The notes: generated by a model from the letters alone, not told the origin. DNA of 64,000 bases from Alcaligenaceae bacterium (GCA_013416405.1 JACCET010000011.1:21061-85060); one strand, 5' to 3'; positions 36,717-45,381 are shown, counted from the first letter of the stretch. Program-made: numbers and translations.

Positions 36717-37849
36717 ACCGTGCCCGCAGCCCTCAGTTTCCCAATTTCATCTTTGCTTAAACCGAACTGCTGCAACACTTGTTCCGTATGTTCCCCAGGT
36801 AACGCAGGTGCACCCCCAATCTTTGATCGCGTACGCGAAAAACGCGGTGCAGGCGCTGGCTGTGCAATGCCGTCAATCTCAATGACTGAGCCACGTGATT
36901 GCAAATGAGGATGATGCCGCGCCTCCAACGGACTGAGTATCGGCGCAAAGCAAACGTCACTCCCTTCCATCAGCGCGCACCACTCGTCACGCGTCTTGGT
37001 CCTGAAGACCTCAATCAGACGTTCGCGCTGCACGGCCCAGTATGCGCGGTCATGCTGTTCCCCAAAGGTTGCTGAATCAACGTCAGTACGCTTCAGTAAT
37101 TCGCGGAAGAAGCGCGACTCGATTGAGCCGATCGCCACATGCTTGCCATCCTTTGTCTCGTATATGTTGTAGAAAGGTGCCCCCCCATCTAGCATGTTCT
37201 TCTCGCGGCCATCATCCCACGCTCCGCGTGCAAGCGTAGCATACAGCGAGGTCATCAACACAGAGACACCATCCACCATGGCTGTATCGACCACTTGTCC
37301 TTGACCTGAACTACGTGATTCGAGCACCGCCGCCAATATCCCTAAAGCCAAAAACATCGCACCACCGCCGTAGTCGCCCACGAGATTGAGTGGCACTGCT
37401 GGACGATCCGCCGAACCGATCGCTCCGAGCGCGCCCGCGAGCGCAATGTAGTTGATATCATGCCCCGCAGCCTGGGCCAGCGGCCCATCTTGTCCCCAAC
37501 CGGTCATTCGGCCGTAAACCAGACGCGGATTGACGGCCTTGCAATGAGAGGGGCCTATGCCCAATCGCTCTGTGACGCCCGGGCGAAATCCCTCAACCAA
37601 GACGTCAGCCTGTTCAAGCAGGCGAAACACCAACTTGACGCCTTCGGGCGACTTGAGGTCGACAGCAACCGAGCGTTTGCCTCGATTTAAGAGATCGAAC
37701 TTAGGATCTCCGGGCGAACCAATGTCTGCAGGCTCCAGACGATCGATGCGAATCACCTCTGCACCCATATCAGCCAGCAACATACAGCAAAATGGAGCTG
37801 GGCCTATCGCTCCTAGTTCAATGACCCGGATTCCATAAAGTGGACCCAT
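36710..37849 (-). CDS. Alpha-methylacyl-CoA racemase (CaiB/BaiF fold)
   Basis: Interconverts (2R)- and (2S)-2-methylacyl-CoA thioesters so that S-specific acyl-CoA dehydrogenases can act. The 379-residue protein has the family III CoA-transferase fold, but the active-site signature is that of racemases: GHDINYIALAG (catalytic His), NLVGDYGGGAM (catalytic Asp) and GSIESRFF (Glu). It is the last gene of a minus-strand operon, 13 bases after the DUF35 gene with AGGAAG as SD. Its presence suggests a pathway substrate with an alpha-methyl branch. Confidence 0.85.
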   Translation of the reverse strand: MGPLYGIRVIELGAIGPAPFCCMLLADMGAEVIRIDRLEPADIGSPGDPKFDLLNRGKRSVAVDLKSPEGVKLVFRLLEQADVLVEGFRPGVTERLGIGPSHCKAVNPRLVYGRMTGWGQDGPLAQAAGHDINYIALAGALGAIGSADRPAVPLNLVGDYGGGAMFLALGILAAVLESRSSGQGQVVDTAMVDGVSVLMTSLYATLARGAWDDGREKNMLDGGAPFYNIYETKDGKHVAIGSIESRFFRELLKRTDVDSATFGEQHDRAYWAVQRERLIEVFRTKTRDEWCALMEGSDVCFAPILSPLEARHHPHLQSRGSVIEIDGIAQPAPAPRFSRTRSKIGGAPALPGEHTEQVLQQFGLSKDEIGKLRAAGTVA

Positions 37850-37862
37850 CGTGCACTTCCTA

Positions 37863-38291
37863 TCAAGTCATCGCGCGAGCGGCGAACAGTGGGCCATCCT
37901 CATAGCACAGCACTACGAGTTCCGCTTGCGCACCGATCGGTACCGGCTCCTCGTTGCTCCGAATCAGGCGGGTAGCTATACGTAAGCCGACATCCAGATC
38001 AATGATGCAGACGTCGTACGGAGCCTCTTGTGCGAAGATAGCCGGCGCAATGTGCACCGTGGTCGAGCTATAGACCGTACCTGTCTTAGGCACGTCGATC
38101 CATGTCACCGCCTGGTGCCAGCAATGCGGGCAGAACGACTTGGGAGGAAAGGTCAGCTTATGGCACGCGTCGCAACGTGTGCTAAGGAATTGGCCTTCAG
38201 CTAACGCATCCCAAAACCGGGCGGTAACCTCCGAACGCCGGGGCGGATAGGCGCGTTTTCCGCCACGTGCAATGATGTCCAGTGTGCTCAT
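37863..38291 (-). CDS. DUF35 OB-fold/zinc-ribbon acyl-CoA-associated protein
   Basis: A 142-residue protein with a rubredoxin-like zinc ribbon (CDACHKLTFPPKSFCPHCW, about residues 38-56) and a C-terminal OB fold (WIDVPKTGTVYSST onwards). DUF35 proteins pair with thiolase-like or hydratase proteins as CoA-binding subunits, for example ChsH2 with Ltp2 in steroid side-chain catabolism. Its start overlaps the stop of the thiolase-like gene (ATGA), so the two products very likely form a complex. Confidence 0.88.
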   Translation of the reverse strand: MSTLDIIARGGKRAYPPRRSEVTARFWDALAEGQFLSTRCDACHKLTFPPKSFCPHCWHQAVTWIDVPKTGTVYSSTTVHIAPAIFAQEAPYDVCIIDLDVGLRIATRLIRSNEEPVPIGAQAELVVLCYEDGPLFAARAMT

Positions 38292-39481
38292 CCGACAGCC
38301 TCCATAACATGTACCAATGCAGCGTTGTAATTTCCAAGTTCACAGATGGTCAGGCCCAGTGACGCATCCTTGACCTGCCGCGTTCCTGCGCGATGGCGCA
38401 ATTGCTCAAGGGCCTCGATTACGTTATATAAGGGCGTGACGTACGGCGGATGGCCGCGCGATTGCAGACCGCCGGACGTGCAGATCGGTATCTCACCGCC
38501 TAATGTGGTGACACCGGCAGCGGCTGCAGCTGCACCCTCGCCCCGAGGCAGCAGACCTATCGCCTCTGAAACGCATACCTCAACGATAGTGCAAGGTGCA
38601 TAGATCTCTGCAAAATCCAATTCTTTCGCGCAAATACCTGCTTCATCATAAGCCTTCGACGCAGCAATAGTCGCTGGCAGAAATGCCGTCATATCTCCCG
38701 GCACTTCACTGATCTGGTGTGCACCTTCGTGATGAAAACCTCGACCACGGATCAGCACGTAGGGACGACCGATTCGCTTTGCAACATCCTCCGTCGCTAC
38801 AACAACGCACGCAGCACCGTCTGAACGAGGTGGGACTTCGAGCAGGCCCAGAGGCTCCACGATCATACGCTGGGACATAACTTCCTCCAGTGTGATCGGT
38901 TTGCGATATTGCGCGAGCGGATTATGTGACGCATGCAGCCTGTTCTTTACTGCAACCGATGCGATTTGCTCACGCGTTGCCTTGAATTCATGCATATAGC
39001 GGACCGCATCCATTGCGTACCAAGCTATCGGTGTAAAACCACACGAGCTTTGGAAGTCGACGTCACCAGTCGCTCGCATTGTGTTGTTCAAGTGGGCAGC
39101 AGTGTCGGCTCCCATCTCGAAGCTCGTACCCAATGCGAGGGCAACGTCAGCCTTGCCATTGGCCACTTGATCCACCGCTTGATCGAACGCCAGGCCGCCC
39201 GTCATGCCATTACCAAGCACCTCCATCACAATACCGTCTGCCGGCAAACGCAGGTAGTGCGCCATAAAAGTCGCGAAGTACAGCTGACGAGTGTAGATGC
39301 GTGGGTGCGAAAAAACCAGCGATCCGATGCTGGACTTCTCGACACCCGCGTCTCTCACTGCATCGAGCACGCAACGAGAAAGAACTTCGTGTTCGAGCAC
39401 CTGAATTGGCGCATCGGGCTTTTCCATTAGTTTGCCGCAGGGGACTGCCGCACCACCGATTACAGCTACCGATCTAGGCAT
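38288..39481 (-). CDS. Thiolase-like (SCP2/Ltp type) protein without nucleophilic Cys
   Basis: A 397-residue thiolase-superfamily protein of the lipid-transfer/SCP2-thiolase branch. Where thiolases carry the acyl-accepting Cys, residues 87-99 read EVLGNGMTGGLAF with no Cys. The GHP histidine is kept (SRGHPPYVTP), but the usual GATG is lost, and the C-terminal Cys loop reads CELGNYNAA. With its overlapping DUF35 partner this resembles Ltp2-type retro-aldolases rather than a thiolase, so cleavage of a beta-hydroxyacyl-CoA to a carbonyl compound plus a shorter CoA ester is a reasonable inference. The start at 39481 follows AAGGA. Confidence 0.8.
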   Translation of the reverse strand: MPRSVAVIGGAAVPCGKLMEKPDAPIQVLEHEVLSRCVLDAVRDAGVEKSSIGSLVFSHPRIYTRQLYFATFMAHYLRLPADGIVMEVLGNGMTGGLAFDQAVDQVANGKADVALALGTSFEMGADTAAHLNNTMRATGDVDFQSSCGFTPIAWYAMDAVRYMHEFKATREQIASVAVKNRLHASHNPLAQYRKPITLEEVMSQRMIVEPLGLLEVPPRSDGAACVVVATEDVAKRIGRPYVLIRGRGFHHEGAHQISEVPGDMTAFLPATIAASKAYDEAGICAKELDFAEIYAPCTIVEVCVSEAIGLLPRGEGAAAAAAGVTTLGGEIPICTSGGLQSRGHPPYVTPLYNVIEALEQLRHRAGTRQVKDASLGLTICELGNYNAALVHVMEAVG

Positions 39482-39498
39482 GAATTTCCTTTTAAAAA

Positions 39499-40221
39499 TC
39501 ATTGATCAATCCAGCGCACAGCCTCTGCAAGGTCAGCTCGATCAAGCCGGAAACTGTTGGCGGGGTGTGTGGTATCTGCATAGCCAAACGAAATGCCACA
39601 AACGATGGTTTGCTCATCTGGAATCTTTAGATAATGACGAACGAAAGGCGCATGATGCGCAATGGCAGCCTGAGCGCAACTGTCTACGCCGTGAGCCCGG
39701 GCCGCAAGCAGAAAGTTCGATACATAGCCACCACAGTCAAGGTAAGCGTATGGCCCAAGCGCTTTATCAGTAGTCACCAACAACACGTGGGGTGCACCGA
39801 AGAAACGATAGTTCTCTAACAACTGGCGCTGACGCGCTTTCGCGTCCTCTCGTCCGATGCCAAGCGAACGGTACAACGTGTATCCGGCATCGCGCCGGCG
39901 CTTTAGATAAACGCCTCGATACTCTCGCGGCCATGGAATGTCCGGGGCACTTTCTGGTAACACCATCGCATGCTCGTACAAAGCCCTACGAAATCGATCG
40001 GTGGCTGTAGATGAAGTGACGTATGACAGCCAGGGTTGTGTGTTACACCAGGTAGCTGTACGCTGTGCTGAGTTCAGTATATCCTTGATGGTTGCTGTCG
40101 GGACCGACGTCGATTGGAACGCTCGACAGCTGTGGCGACTGACAAGGAGGTCATTTAGTGCTGATATCCATGGAGGATACGGACTCATTGGCATCGCGAC
40201 GCAATTCATGGTAGAAGTCAA
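39499..40221 (-). CDS. Nitroreductase-family flavoprotein
   Basis: A 240-residue FMN-dependent nitroreductase-fold protein. The N-terminal RHSCRAF motif binds the FMN phosphate, CNTQPW follows, and YLDCGGYVSNFLLAARAHG and CGISFGYAD lie in the second half. A TTG start at 40221, four-base-overlapped with the CoA-transferase stop (TTGA) and preceded by GGAG at 7 bases, is favoured over ATG 40209. In this operon it more likely reduces or oxidises an acyl-CoA ring or enone intermediate than a nitro compound; this is inference from context. Confidence 0.82.
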   Translation of the reverse strand: MTSTMNCVAMPMSPYPPWISALNDLLVSRHSCRAFQSTSVPTATIKDILNSAQRTATWCNTQPWLSYVTSSTATDRFRRALYEHAMVLPESAPDIPWPREYRGVYLKRRRDAGYTLYRSLGIGREDAKARQRQLLENYRFFGAPHVLLVTTDKALGPYAYLDCGGYVSNFLLAARAHGVDSCAQAAIAHHAPFVRHYLKIPDEQTIVCGISFGYADTTHPANSFRLDRADLAEAVRWIDQ

Positions 40222-41483
40222 CTCACTGCTCCAAAAGTGCCCAGGGCCCGCAGTTCAAACAGACGAGCTTCGTCATAACCGAGATATTGCATCAGTATCT
40301 CATCGGTGTGCTGACCAAGTAACGGAGAAGCAACCGGACTGACCACCGGAGTTTTCTCGAAGTGAAATGGAGGTGCGATGTTTGGCACGCTTCCAGCCGT
40401 CGGATGAGGAATTTGCGACAGTAGCTCTCGCTCGTGCATCTCCTTGCTATCGAAGGCCTCTTTAATAGTTCGTACAAGGCCTATGGGAACACCGGCTGCA
40501 TGACCGCGCTCAAGCCAGTCTTCACGGTCTCCTTGCAGGAATGCCTCTCGCAGGAGTTCATGCAGCGCCTCACGGTTAGCCATCCGAGCAGCGTTTGTTC
40601 CAAAACGCTCATCCGTGGCCAGTGCAGGTTGATCTAGCACTTCCAGCACCAGCTTTTGGTAATTGCGATCGTTAGCGCAGGTTACATACAGTGGGCCGTT
40701 AACCGTCGGAAACAAGCCCACCGGCTCGGCTGTATTAGAGCCGTTGCCTGGACGCATTTGGTCTTCGCCGGTCATTAAGTAGTTCATCCCGTACTGGCCG
40801 GTCATCGCGATGGCGTCATCGAACATCGTGACCTCTACTCGCTGGCCGATGCCATGCCGCTCTCGGGCCATCAGCGCCGCCAGCAGGGCATTGCAAGTCA
40901 TCATGCCAGTCGAGATGTCGATGACCGAGGAGCCCGCGCGGACCGGATCACCATCCGGAAAGCCGTTCAACGACAAGAAACCACTCTCCGCTTGCACTAC
41001 AGGATCATAGCCTGGACGGTGTGCAAACGGTCCGTGACGCCCGAAGGCCGATACCGAGCAGTAAATAAGCCTCGAGTTAGCGGCTGACAGTGTCTCGTAA
41101 TCGAGTCCAAGCTTTTCCATGACACCTGTAGAAAAATTTTCGACCACGATGTCGACCTCCTGGGCCAATGCTCGTGCAATAGCACGGCCCTCTACGTGCC
41201 GCAGATCAAGTGCAAGGCTTCGCTTGTTGCGATTGGCCCATACATAGCACGAACTCTCACCAGCAAGCGCAGGAGGCCGGAGGCCTCGTGAATCGTCACC
41301 AGTTACCGGATGTTCGACTTTCACAACTTCCGCACCGAGATCCGCCAGCAACATTGTGCCGTAGGGCCCCGCGATCAGCCGAGTAAAGTCGAGCACCTTT
41401 ACACCTTGAAGCGCCGGTGGCGCACTGCTCTTGCTGCACTTCATCGGCTCAAGCTGCGGGCGTTGGAAATGGGATGAAGACAA
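40218..41483 (-). CDS. CaiB/BaiF family III CoA-transferase
   Basis: Transfers CoA between carboxylic acids, about 421 residues. The N-terminal KVLDFTRLIAGPYGTMLLADLGAEVVKVE and the catalytic Asp in RPGYDPVVQAESG are those of true CoA-transferases, as opposed to the racemase in the same operon. A TTG start at 41483 with AGGAG 6 bases upstream is favoured; ATG 41444 and ATG 41522 are alternatives. It is the first gene of the minus-strand operon and is divergent from the crotonase gene at 41654. The likely acceptor is the pathway acid. Confidence 0.83.
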   Translation of the reverse strand: MSSSHFQRPQLEPMKCSKSSAPPALQGVKVLDFTRLIAGPYGTMLLADLGAEVVKVEHPVTGDDSRGLRPPALAGESSCYVWANRNKRSLALDLRHVEGRAIARALAQEVDIVVENFSTGVMEKLGLDYETLSAANSRLIYCSVSAFGRHGPFAHRPGYDPVVQAESGFLSLNGFPDGDPVRAGSSVIDISTGMMTCNALLAALMARERHGIGQRVEVTMFDDAIAMTGQYGMNYLMTGEDQMRPGNGSNTAEPVGLFPTVNGPLYVTCANDRNYQKLVLEVLDQPALATDERFGTNAARMANREALHELLREAFLQGDREDWLERGHAAGVPIGLVRTIKEAFDSKEMHERELLSQIPHPTAGSVPNIAPPFHFEKTPVVSPVASPLLGQHTDEILMQYLGYDEARLFELRALGTFGAVS

Positions 41484-41514
41484 GTGTTTCTCCTGGAGAT
41501 ACGAACCAATGCGA

Positions 41515-41529
41515 TCAATCATTCAGTCA
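41515..41529. promoter_or_regulatory. Degenerate copy of the TGACTGA/TCAGTCA operator motif
   Basis: Minus-strand TGACTGAATGATTGA resembles the better palindromes at 44523 and 52972. It lies just downstream of the predicted -10 of the minus-strand operon. Confidence 0.35.
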
Positions 41530-41530
41530 G

Positions 41531-41558
41531 TCTATATCCGAACGATCGTTCGTGATAA
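41531..41558 (-). promoter_or_regulatory. Predicted promoter of the CoA-transferase operon
   Basis: On the minus strand, TTATCA (complement of 41553-41558) and TATAGA (complement of 41531-41536) are separated by 16 bases. The spacer holds the whole CGAACGATCGTTCG palindrome, so a bound repressor would block it. Confidence 0.5.
41539..41552. promoter_or_regulatory. Perfect palindromic operator CGAACGATCGTTCG
   Basis: A 14-base perfect palindrome between two divergent operons. It overlaps the -35 of the plus-strand promoter and fills the spacer of the minus-strand promoter. A near copy occurs at 53056. The size and position suit a TetR-family repressor, for which the island's own regulator at 62448 is the candidate. 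Confidence 0.6.
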
Positions 41559-41576
41559 TATTACGCTTCGTATAAT
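41549..41576 (+). promoter_or_regulatory. Predicted promoter for the crotonase gene at 41654
   Basis: A perfect -10 TATAAT at 41571-41576 with TTCGTG as -35 at 41549-41554, spacer 16. The -35 overlaps the palindrome at 41539-41552. Confidence 0.55.
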
Positions 41577-41653
41577 TTCTCGTCAAGGCGCTTGTGTAGC
41601 TCTACAGCATCTGGTCGAGGCATAGAATTATCTTTGTATTGGAAGGAATGAAC

Positions 41654-42418
41654 GTGTTAGATATGACGATTGAGGGTGGACTTGCTACGGTCGTGCTGAA
41701 TCGACCGCCTGCGAATGCAATTAATGTGGAATGGCTCAATACCTTTGATCTGATGATCGAAACCATGGCGAGAAGATCTGACGTATCAGTAGTACATCTT
41801 CGGAGCGCGCAAAAGGTGTTTTGTGCGGGCGCCGATTTACGCCTTATGAGTGAATCGCTGGGGTCGCCAGAAGGCGTGGATGTGATGATGAATGTTGTCG
41901 AGCGGATGCAGCACACGTTCGACAACTTAAGCAGGCTGCCACAAGTCACATTAGCGGAGATTGGTGGCGCCGCGTTGGGCGGAGGATTCGAACTGGCGTT
42001 AGCTTGCGATCTCAGGATTATCTCGGAGGGCGCAATGCTCGGACTGCCTGAGGCTAGCCTTGGTCTGTTGCCAGGGGCAGGCGGGACGCAGCGACTGACG
42101 CAGCTTGTGGGACCAGGCCTCGCAACACAACTTATTTTGGGCGCAGAAACCATCAATGGCGTGCGGGCTATGGACCTTCATCTTGTACATTGGGCTTATG
42201 CAACGGATATGCTACCAGGGCAATCGCTTAAACTTGCGCGGCGTTTGGCCTCAATGCCGCCATTAGCAATCGCGGCAGGCAAACGATGTATCGCCGCCGC
42301 GCTAACAGACAGGTCTTTTGGCTTAGAGCTAGAACGCAATGAAACTCGCGCACTCTATGAGTCACATCAAACTCAAGCACTCGTACGACAATTCATTGAA
42401 AAACAAACCCTTCGTTAA
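41654..42418 (+). CDS. Enoyl-CoA hydratase (crotonase family, both catalytic Glu present)
   Basis: About 254 residues. The oxyanion-hole region CAGADLRLM and both catalytic Glu positions are intact: GGGFELALACDL and LPEASLGLLPGAGGTQRL. This is the one crotonase of the island that looks like a standard 2-enoyl-CoA hydratase. GTG 41654 has AAGGA at a proper distance; ATG 41648 lies too close to it and TTG 41639 is unlikely. First gene of the rightward arm from the shared divergent promoter. Confidence 0.85.
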   Translation: MLDMTIEGGLATVVLNRPPANAINVEWLNTFDLMIETMARRSDVSVVHLRSAQKVFCAGADLRLMSESLGSPEGVDVMMNVVERMQHTFDNLSRLPQVTLAEIGGAALGGGFELALACDLRIISEGAMLGLPEASLGLLPGAGGTQRLTQLVGPGLATQLILGAETINGVRAMDLHLVHWAYATDMLPGQSLKLARRLASMPPLAIAAGKRCIAAALTDRSFGLELERNETRALYESHQTQALVRQFIEKQTLR

Positions 42419-42594
42419 CATCAAGGAGTAGTCATTGCGCTGGACTTTGCGCCTAAATAAGATGCATAGTGATTCAGGATGGAGCAATGGCACTCTTCAA
42501 CAACGCGTCATTCCATACTTGTCACGAATCGACCGGTAAAGAATTTGAGTCATGCTTGCCAATTCAGTGGCAATCAATCAATAGGATAACGACC

Positions 42595-43395
42595 TTGAAC
42601 GACCCCCATCTATTGCTAGATGTATCGAACGGCATCGCAACTTTGACGCTGAATCAGCCTGACCGGCTTAATGCACTGTCCCAGCAGATGACCGACGAAC
42701 TCCTCGAGACCACTGGGGCACTTGAGCGCGACAACAACGTGCGGTGCGTTGTGTTGCGCGGCACAGGAAGAGCATTCATGGCTGGCGGCGATATCAAAGG
42801 CATGCACAAATCATTGCATGCCGACCGTACTGGCCATATTGAGAGCATGGAACTTCGCGTAATTCGTGCGCATCAACTCATCTCACAACTGCGCCGTATG
42901 CCCAAGCCGGTGCTAGCAGCCGTCCACGGAGCGGTCGCGGGATTCGGCGTCGGTCTCGCAATGGCGGCCGATCTGGTGGTGGCTCGCGACGACACATTTT
43001 TCCTTGTTGCCTACCGCCACATCGGCCTGACAGCCGACAGCGGCGTTACTCATTTCCTGCCGCGTATGCTCGGCGAGCGCAAAGCGTTAGAGCTATCATT
43101 GCTCGGTAATAAATTCCCTGCTATGGAAGCCTTGACGGCCGGTATGATCAATTGGGTCATCTCGCAAGATCACTTTGATGACTTCGTGCAACAGACCGCG
43201 CAGCATCTGGCTGATGGTCCGACGCGTGCTCTCGGCCGGGCGAAACAGCTGATGCGCTCATCGTTCGACAACACGTGGGATCAACAGTCACACCGAGAGG
43301 CCGAAAGTATTGCCTTCGCCGCAGCGACTGAAGATCACCTTGAAGGGGTACGTGCTTTTGTCGAAAAGCGTAAGGCTCAGTTCACTGGTAACTAG
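42595..43395 (+). CDS. Crotonase-family enoyl-CoA isomerase-like protein (no catalytic Glu pair)
   Basis: About 266 residues from a TTG with AGGA 8 bases upstream. An in-frame extension of 42 codons upstream is open but looks unlike the family. The oxyanion motif FMAGGDIKGM is present. The first hydratase Glu is replaced (GFGVGLAMAADL), and the second region reads RHIGLTADSGVTHFLPR, where an Asp stands as in PaaG-type isomerases. Double-bond isomerisation or hydrolysis is therefore more likely than hydration. The gap of about 175 bases after the previous gene holds no other frame. Confidence 0.78.
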   Translation: MNDPHLLLDVSNGIATLTLNQPDRLNALSQQMTDELLETTGALERDNNVRCVVLRGTGRAFMAGGDIKGMHKSLHADRTGHIESMELRVIRAHQLISQLRRMPKPVLAAVHGAVAGFGVGLAMAADLVVARDDTFFLVAYRHIGLTADSGVTHFLPRMLGERKALELSLLGNKFPAMEALTAGMINWVISQDHFDDFVQQTAQHLADGPTRALGRAKQLMRSSFDNTWDQQSHREAESIAFAAATEDHLEGVRAFVEKRKAQFTGN

Positions 43396-43598
43396 GACTA
43401 GCACGCTAGTTACTCATCGCCTCATGGCCCAATCTCTCCATTAATAGACACCTTGTATGTACGGCCCTCCCGACTCGCGTCTACATACCTCCCCTGTCAT
43501 ATGCGCAAAGCTATTATTATTGCAGCGCCTGAGTCACCACATAGAAGTTGGAGCACTATGCTAGTGTGCCTTCTGACTCCATCCTGTTTGAGCCCACT

Positions 43599-44393
43599 AT
43601 GACTGCACGCAACATCCGAAGACTATTCGATCTACGCGGCAAGACCGCGCTCGTCACCGGCGGCTCTCGCGGCCTCGGCCTACAGATGGCTTACGCGCTC
43701 GGCGAGGCCGGAGCGAAAGTCATGTTGAGTTCGCGTAAGGCCGACGATCTTGATCGCGCCACCGCCGAACTACAGGCCGCTGGCATTGATGCCCACTGGA
43801 CCGTCGCCGACTGCTCAATGGAAGAAGATACACGCCGCCTAGCCGAAGAGACGCTTGAACGCATGGGCGCAATCGACATCTTGGTTAACAATGCCGGTGC
43901 AAGCTGGGGCGCACCAGCTGAAACTCATCCAGTCGAAGCTTGGAACAAAGTTATGAATCTAAATGTGCGCGGCTATTTTATTCTCTCCCAGCAAGTCGCG
44001 CGTATCTACATGATTCCGAAGAAGGGCGGTCGCATCATCAATATCGCGTCCATCGCTGGACTTAATGGCAATCCGCCCGCGATACAGACCGTTGCCTACA
44101 ACACCTCGAAGAGCGCAGTTATAGGCTTCACACGCACGCTGGCGGCAGAATGGGGTAAGTACGGCATCAACGTGAATGCGGTCTGCCCCGGTTTCTTTAT
44201 GACAAAGATGGCGACCAGTTTGATCGAATCCATGGGCAAGAATAATGTGGCTTCGAAAGCACCGCTCGGGCGCATAGGCGACGATGAGGATTTAAAGGGT
44301 ATCACGCTGCTGTACGCCTGTGATGCTGGCAAACACATCACAGGTCAATGGTTAGCTGTCGACGGAGGCATCAGCGTGGTTCTCGGCGGGTAA
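43599..44393 (+). CDS. SDR-family hydroxyacyl-CoA/alcohol dehydrogenase
   Basis: A classical short-chain dehydrogenase of 264 residues: TGGSRGLGLQ nucleotide motif, NNAGASWG, catalytic Ser in NIASIAG, Tyr-Lys in YNTSKSAV, and CPGFFMT. The basic residue after the glycine motif and SSRK at the end of beta-2 lean towards NADP(H). ATG 43599 gives the family start; upstream in-frame TTG 43548 has no support. Likely the beta-hydroxyacyl dehydrogenation step, but the substrate is unknown. Confidence 0.83.
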   Translation: MTARNIRRLFDLRGKTALVTGGSRGLGLQMAYALGEAGAKVMLSSRKADDLDRATAELQAAGIDAHWTVADCSMEEDTRRLAEETLERMGAIDILVNNAGASWGAPAETHPVEAWNKVMNLNVRGYFILSQQVARIYMIPKKGGRIINIASIAGLNGNPPAIQTVAYNTSKSAVIGFTRTLAAEWGKYGINVNAVCPGFFMTKMATSLIESMGKNNVASKAPLGRIGDDEDLKGITLLYACDAGKHITGQWLAVDGGISVVLGG

Positions 44394-44490
44394 CGTGGCG
44401 GGCCGCCCCGGTTTTCCATTTCACCGCTTTTCCCAACTTCCTCTGCGAAGATAAGACATCGACTCCAGCTGATTTTCATCTTGCTACCTG

Positions 44491-44519
44491 TTGACAACAC
44501 GAAGTGACCCATTTAAGCT
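44491..44519 (+). promoter_or_regulatory. Predicted promoter of the operon starting at 44551
   Basis: A consensus TTGACA (44491-44496) with a weak -10 (TAAGCT, 44514-44519) at 17 bases. The palindrome at 44523-44540 would lie at the transcription start. Confidence 0.4.
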
Positions 44520-44522
44520 TCG

Positions 44523-44540
44523 ATTGATTAGTCAGTCAAT
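44523..44540. promoter_or_regulatory. Operator-like palindrome ATTGATTAGTCAGTCAAT
   Basis: Arms ATTGATT and AGTCAAT around a 4-base centre, one mismatch, directly before the SD (AGGAG) of the crotonase gene at 44551. The same element with perfect arms occurs at 52972. Confidence 0.5.
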
Positions 44541-44550
44541 AGGAGTTTCA

Positions 44551-45381
44551 ATGCGTACATTTGATGCTGTCAGCTATCAACCCACCCACTTCTCTTGGGA
44601 GGTGGACGGCAAGATTGCCACTATCACTCTCAATCGGCCCGAGCGCAAAAATCCGCTTACCTTCGATTCGTACGGTGAGCTTCGTGATCTATTCCATAAC
44701 CTGCGTTATTCGAAAGGCATAAAAGTCGTAGTCATTCGCGGTGCTGGTGGGAATTTTTGTTCCGGTGGGGACGTCCACGAAATCATCGGGCCTTTAGTGC
44801 GCATGCAGGAAGCCGGCGATATGCAAGGTTTGCTGGAGTTTACTAGAATGACAGGTGACACGGTCGTGGAGATGCGTCAATGCCCCCAGCCAATCATCGC
44901 GGCAGTAGACGGTATTTGCGCAGGTGCGGGAGCTATCTTGGCAATGGCATCGGATATTCGGATTGGTACCCCTGACACCAAGACTGCATTCCTTTTCACG
45001 CGAGTCGGCCTTGCTGGTGCCGATATGGGTGCATGTAATATCTTGCCGCGGATCATTGGAGCAGGTCGCGCTTCAGAGCTACTCTATACCGGCCGCGTCA
45101 TGACAGCTGATGAGGGCAGTAATTGGGGCTTCTACAATTGCGTGGTCTCGCCTGATGCCCTGCAGCAAACCGCTCATCAACTAGCGCAAGATTTGGCAGC
45201 TGGCCCAACCTTCGCACACGCCATGACCAAAAAGTGCCTGCAACAAGAATGGAGTATGGGTATAGCCGAAGCAATCGAAGCCGAAGCGCAAGCTCAAGCA
45301 ATCTGCATGCAGACTAAAGATTTCGGTCTTGCCTATCGATCGTTCGTATCAAAATCTGGGCTAGTATTCGGAGGCAACTGA
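44551..45381 (+). CDS. Crotonase-family enoyl-CoA hydratase/isomerase
   Basis: A 276-residue crotonase. It keeps the oxyanion motif [10 protein letters not shown], but the Glu sites are replaced: [15 protein letters not shown] in the first, and [20 protein letters not shown] in the second, with an Asp in the centre. Crotonases of this pattern occur in aromatic and alicyclic acid gene clusters; the exact reaction is not clear. ATG 44551 follows AGGAG. Its stop overlaps the ATG of the next acyl-CoA dehydrogenase by one base, so it heads a five-gene operon. Confidence 0.82.
   Translation: MRTFDAVSYQPTHFSWEVDGKIATITLNRPERKNPLTFDSYGELRDLFHNLRYSKGIKVVVIRGAGGNFCSGGDVHEIIGPLVRMQEAGDMQGLLEFTRMTGDTVVEMRQCPQPIIAAVDGICAGAGAILAMASDIRIGTPDTKTAFLFTRVGLAGADMGACNILPRIIGAGRASELLYTGRVMTADEGSNWGFYNCVVSPDALQQTAHQLAQDLAAGPTFAHAMTKKCLQQEWSMGIAEAIEAEAQAQAICMQTKDFGLAYRSFVSKSGLVFGGN

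Noticed and set aside
41522..41522. ATG 41522 as start of the first minus-strand CoA-transferase
   Set aside because: It has no SD and would place the start inside the operator/-10 region; TTG 41483 with AGGAG fits better.
45335..45347. A further CGATCGTTCG half-site resembling the 41539 operator
   Set aside because: It lies inside the end of a coding sequence and has no second arm; likely chance.
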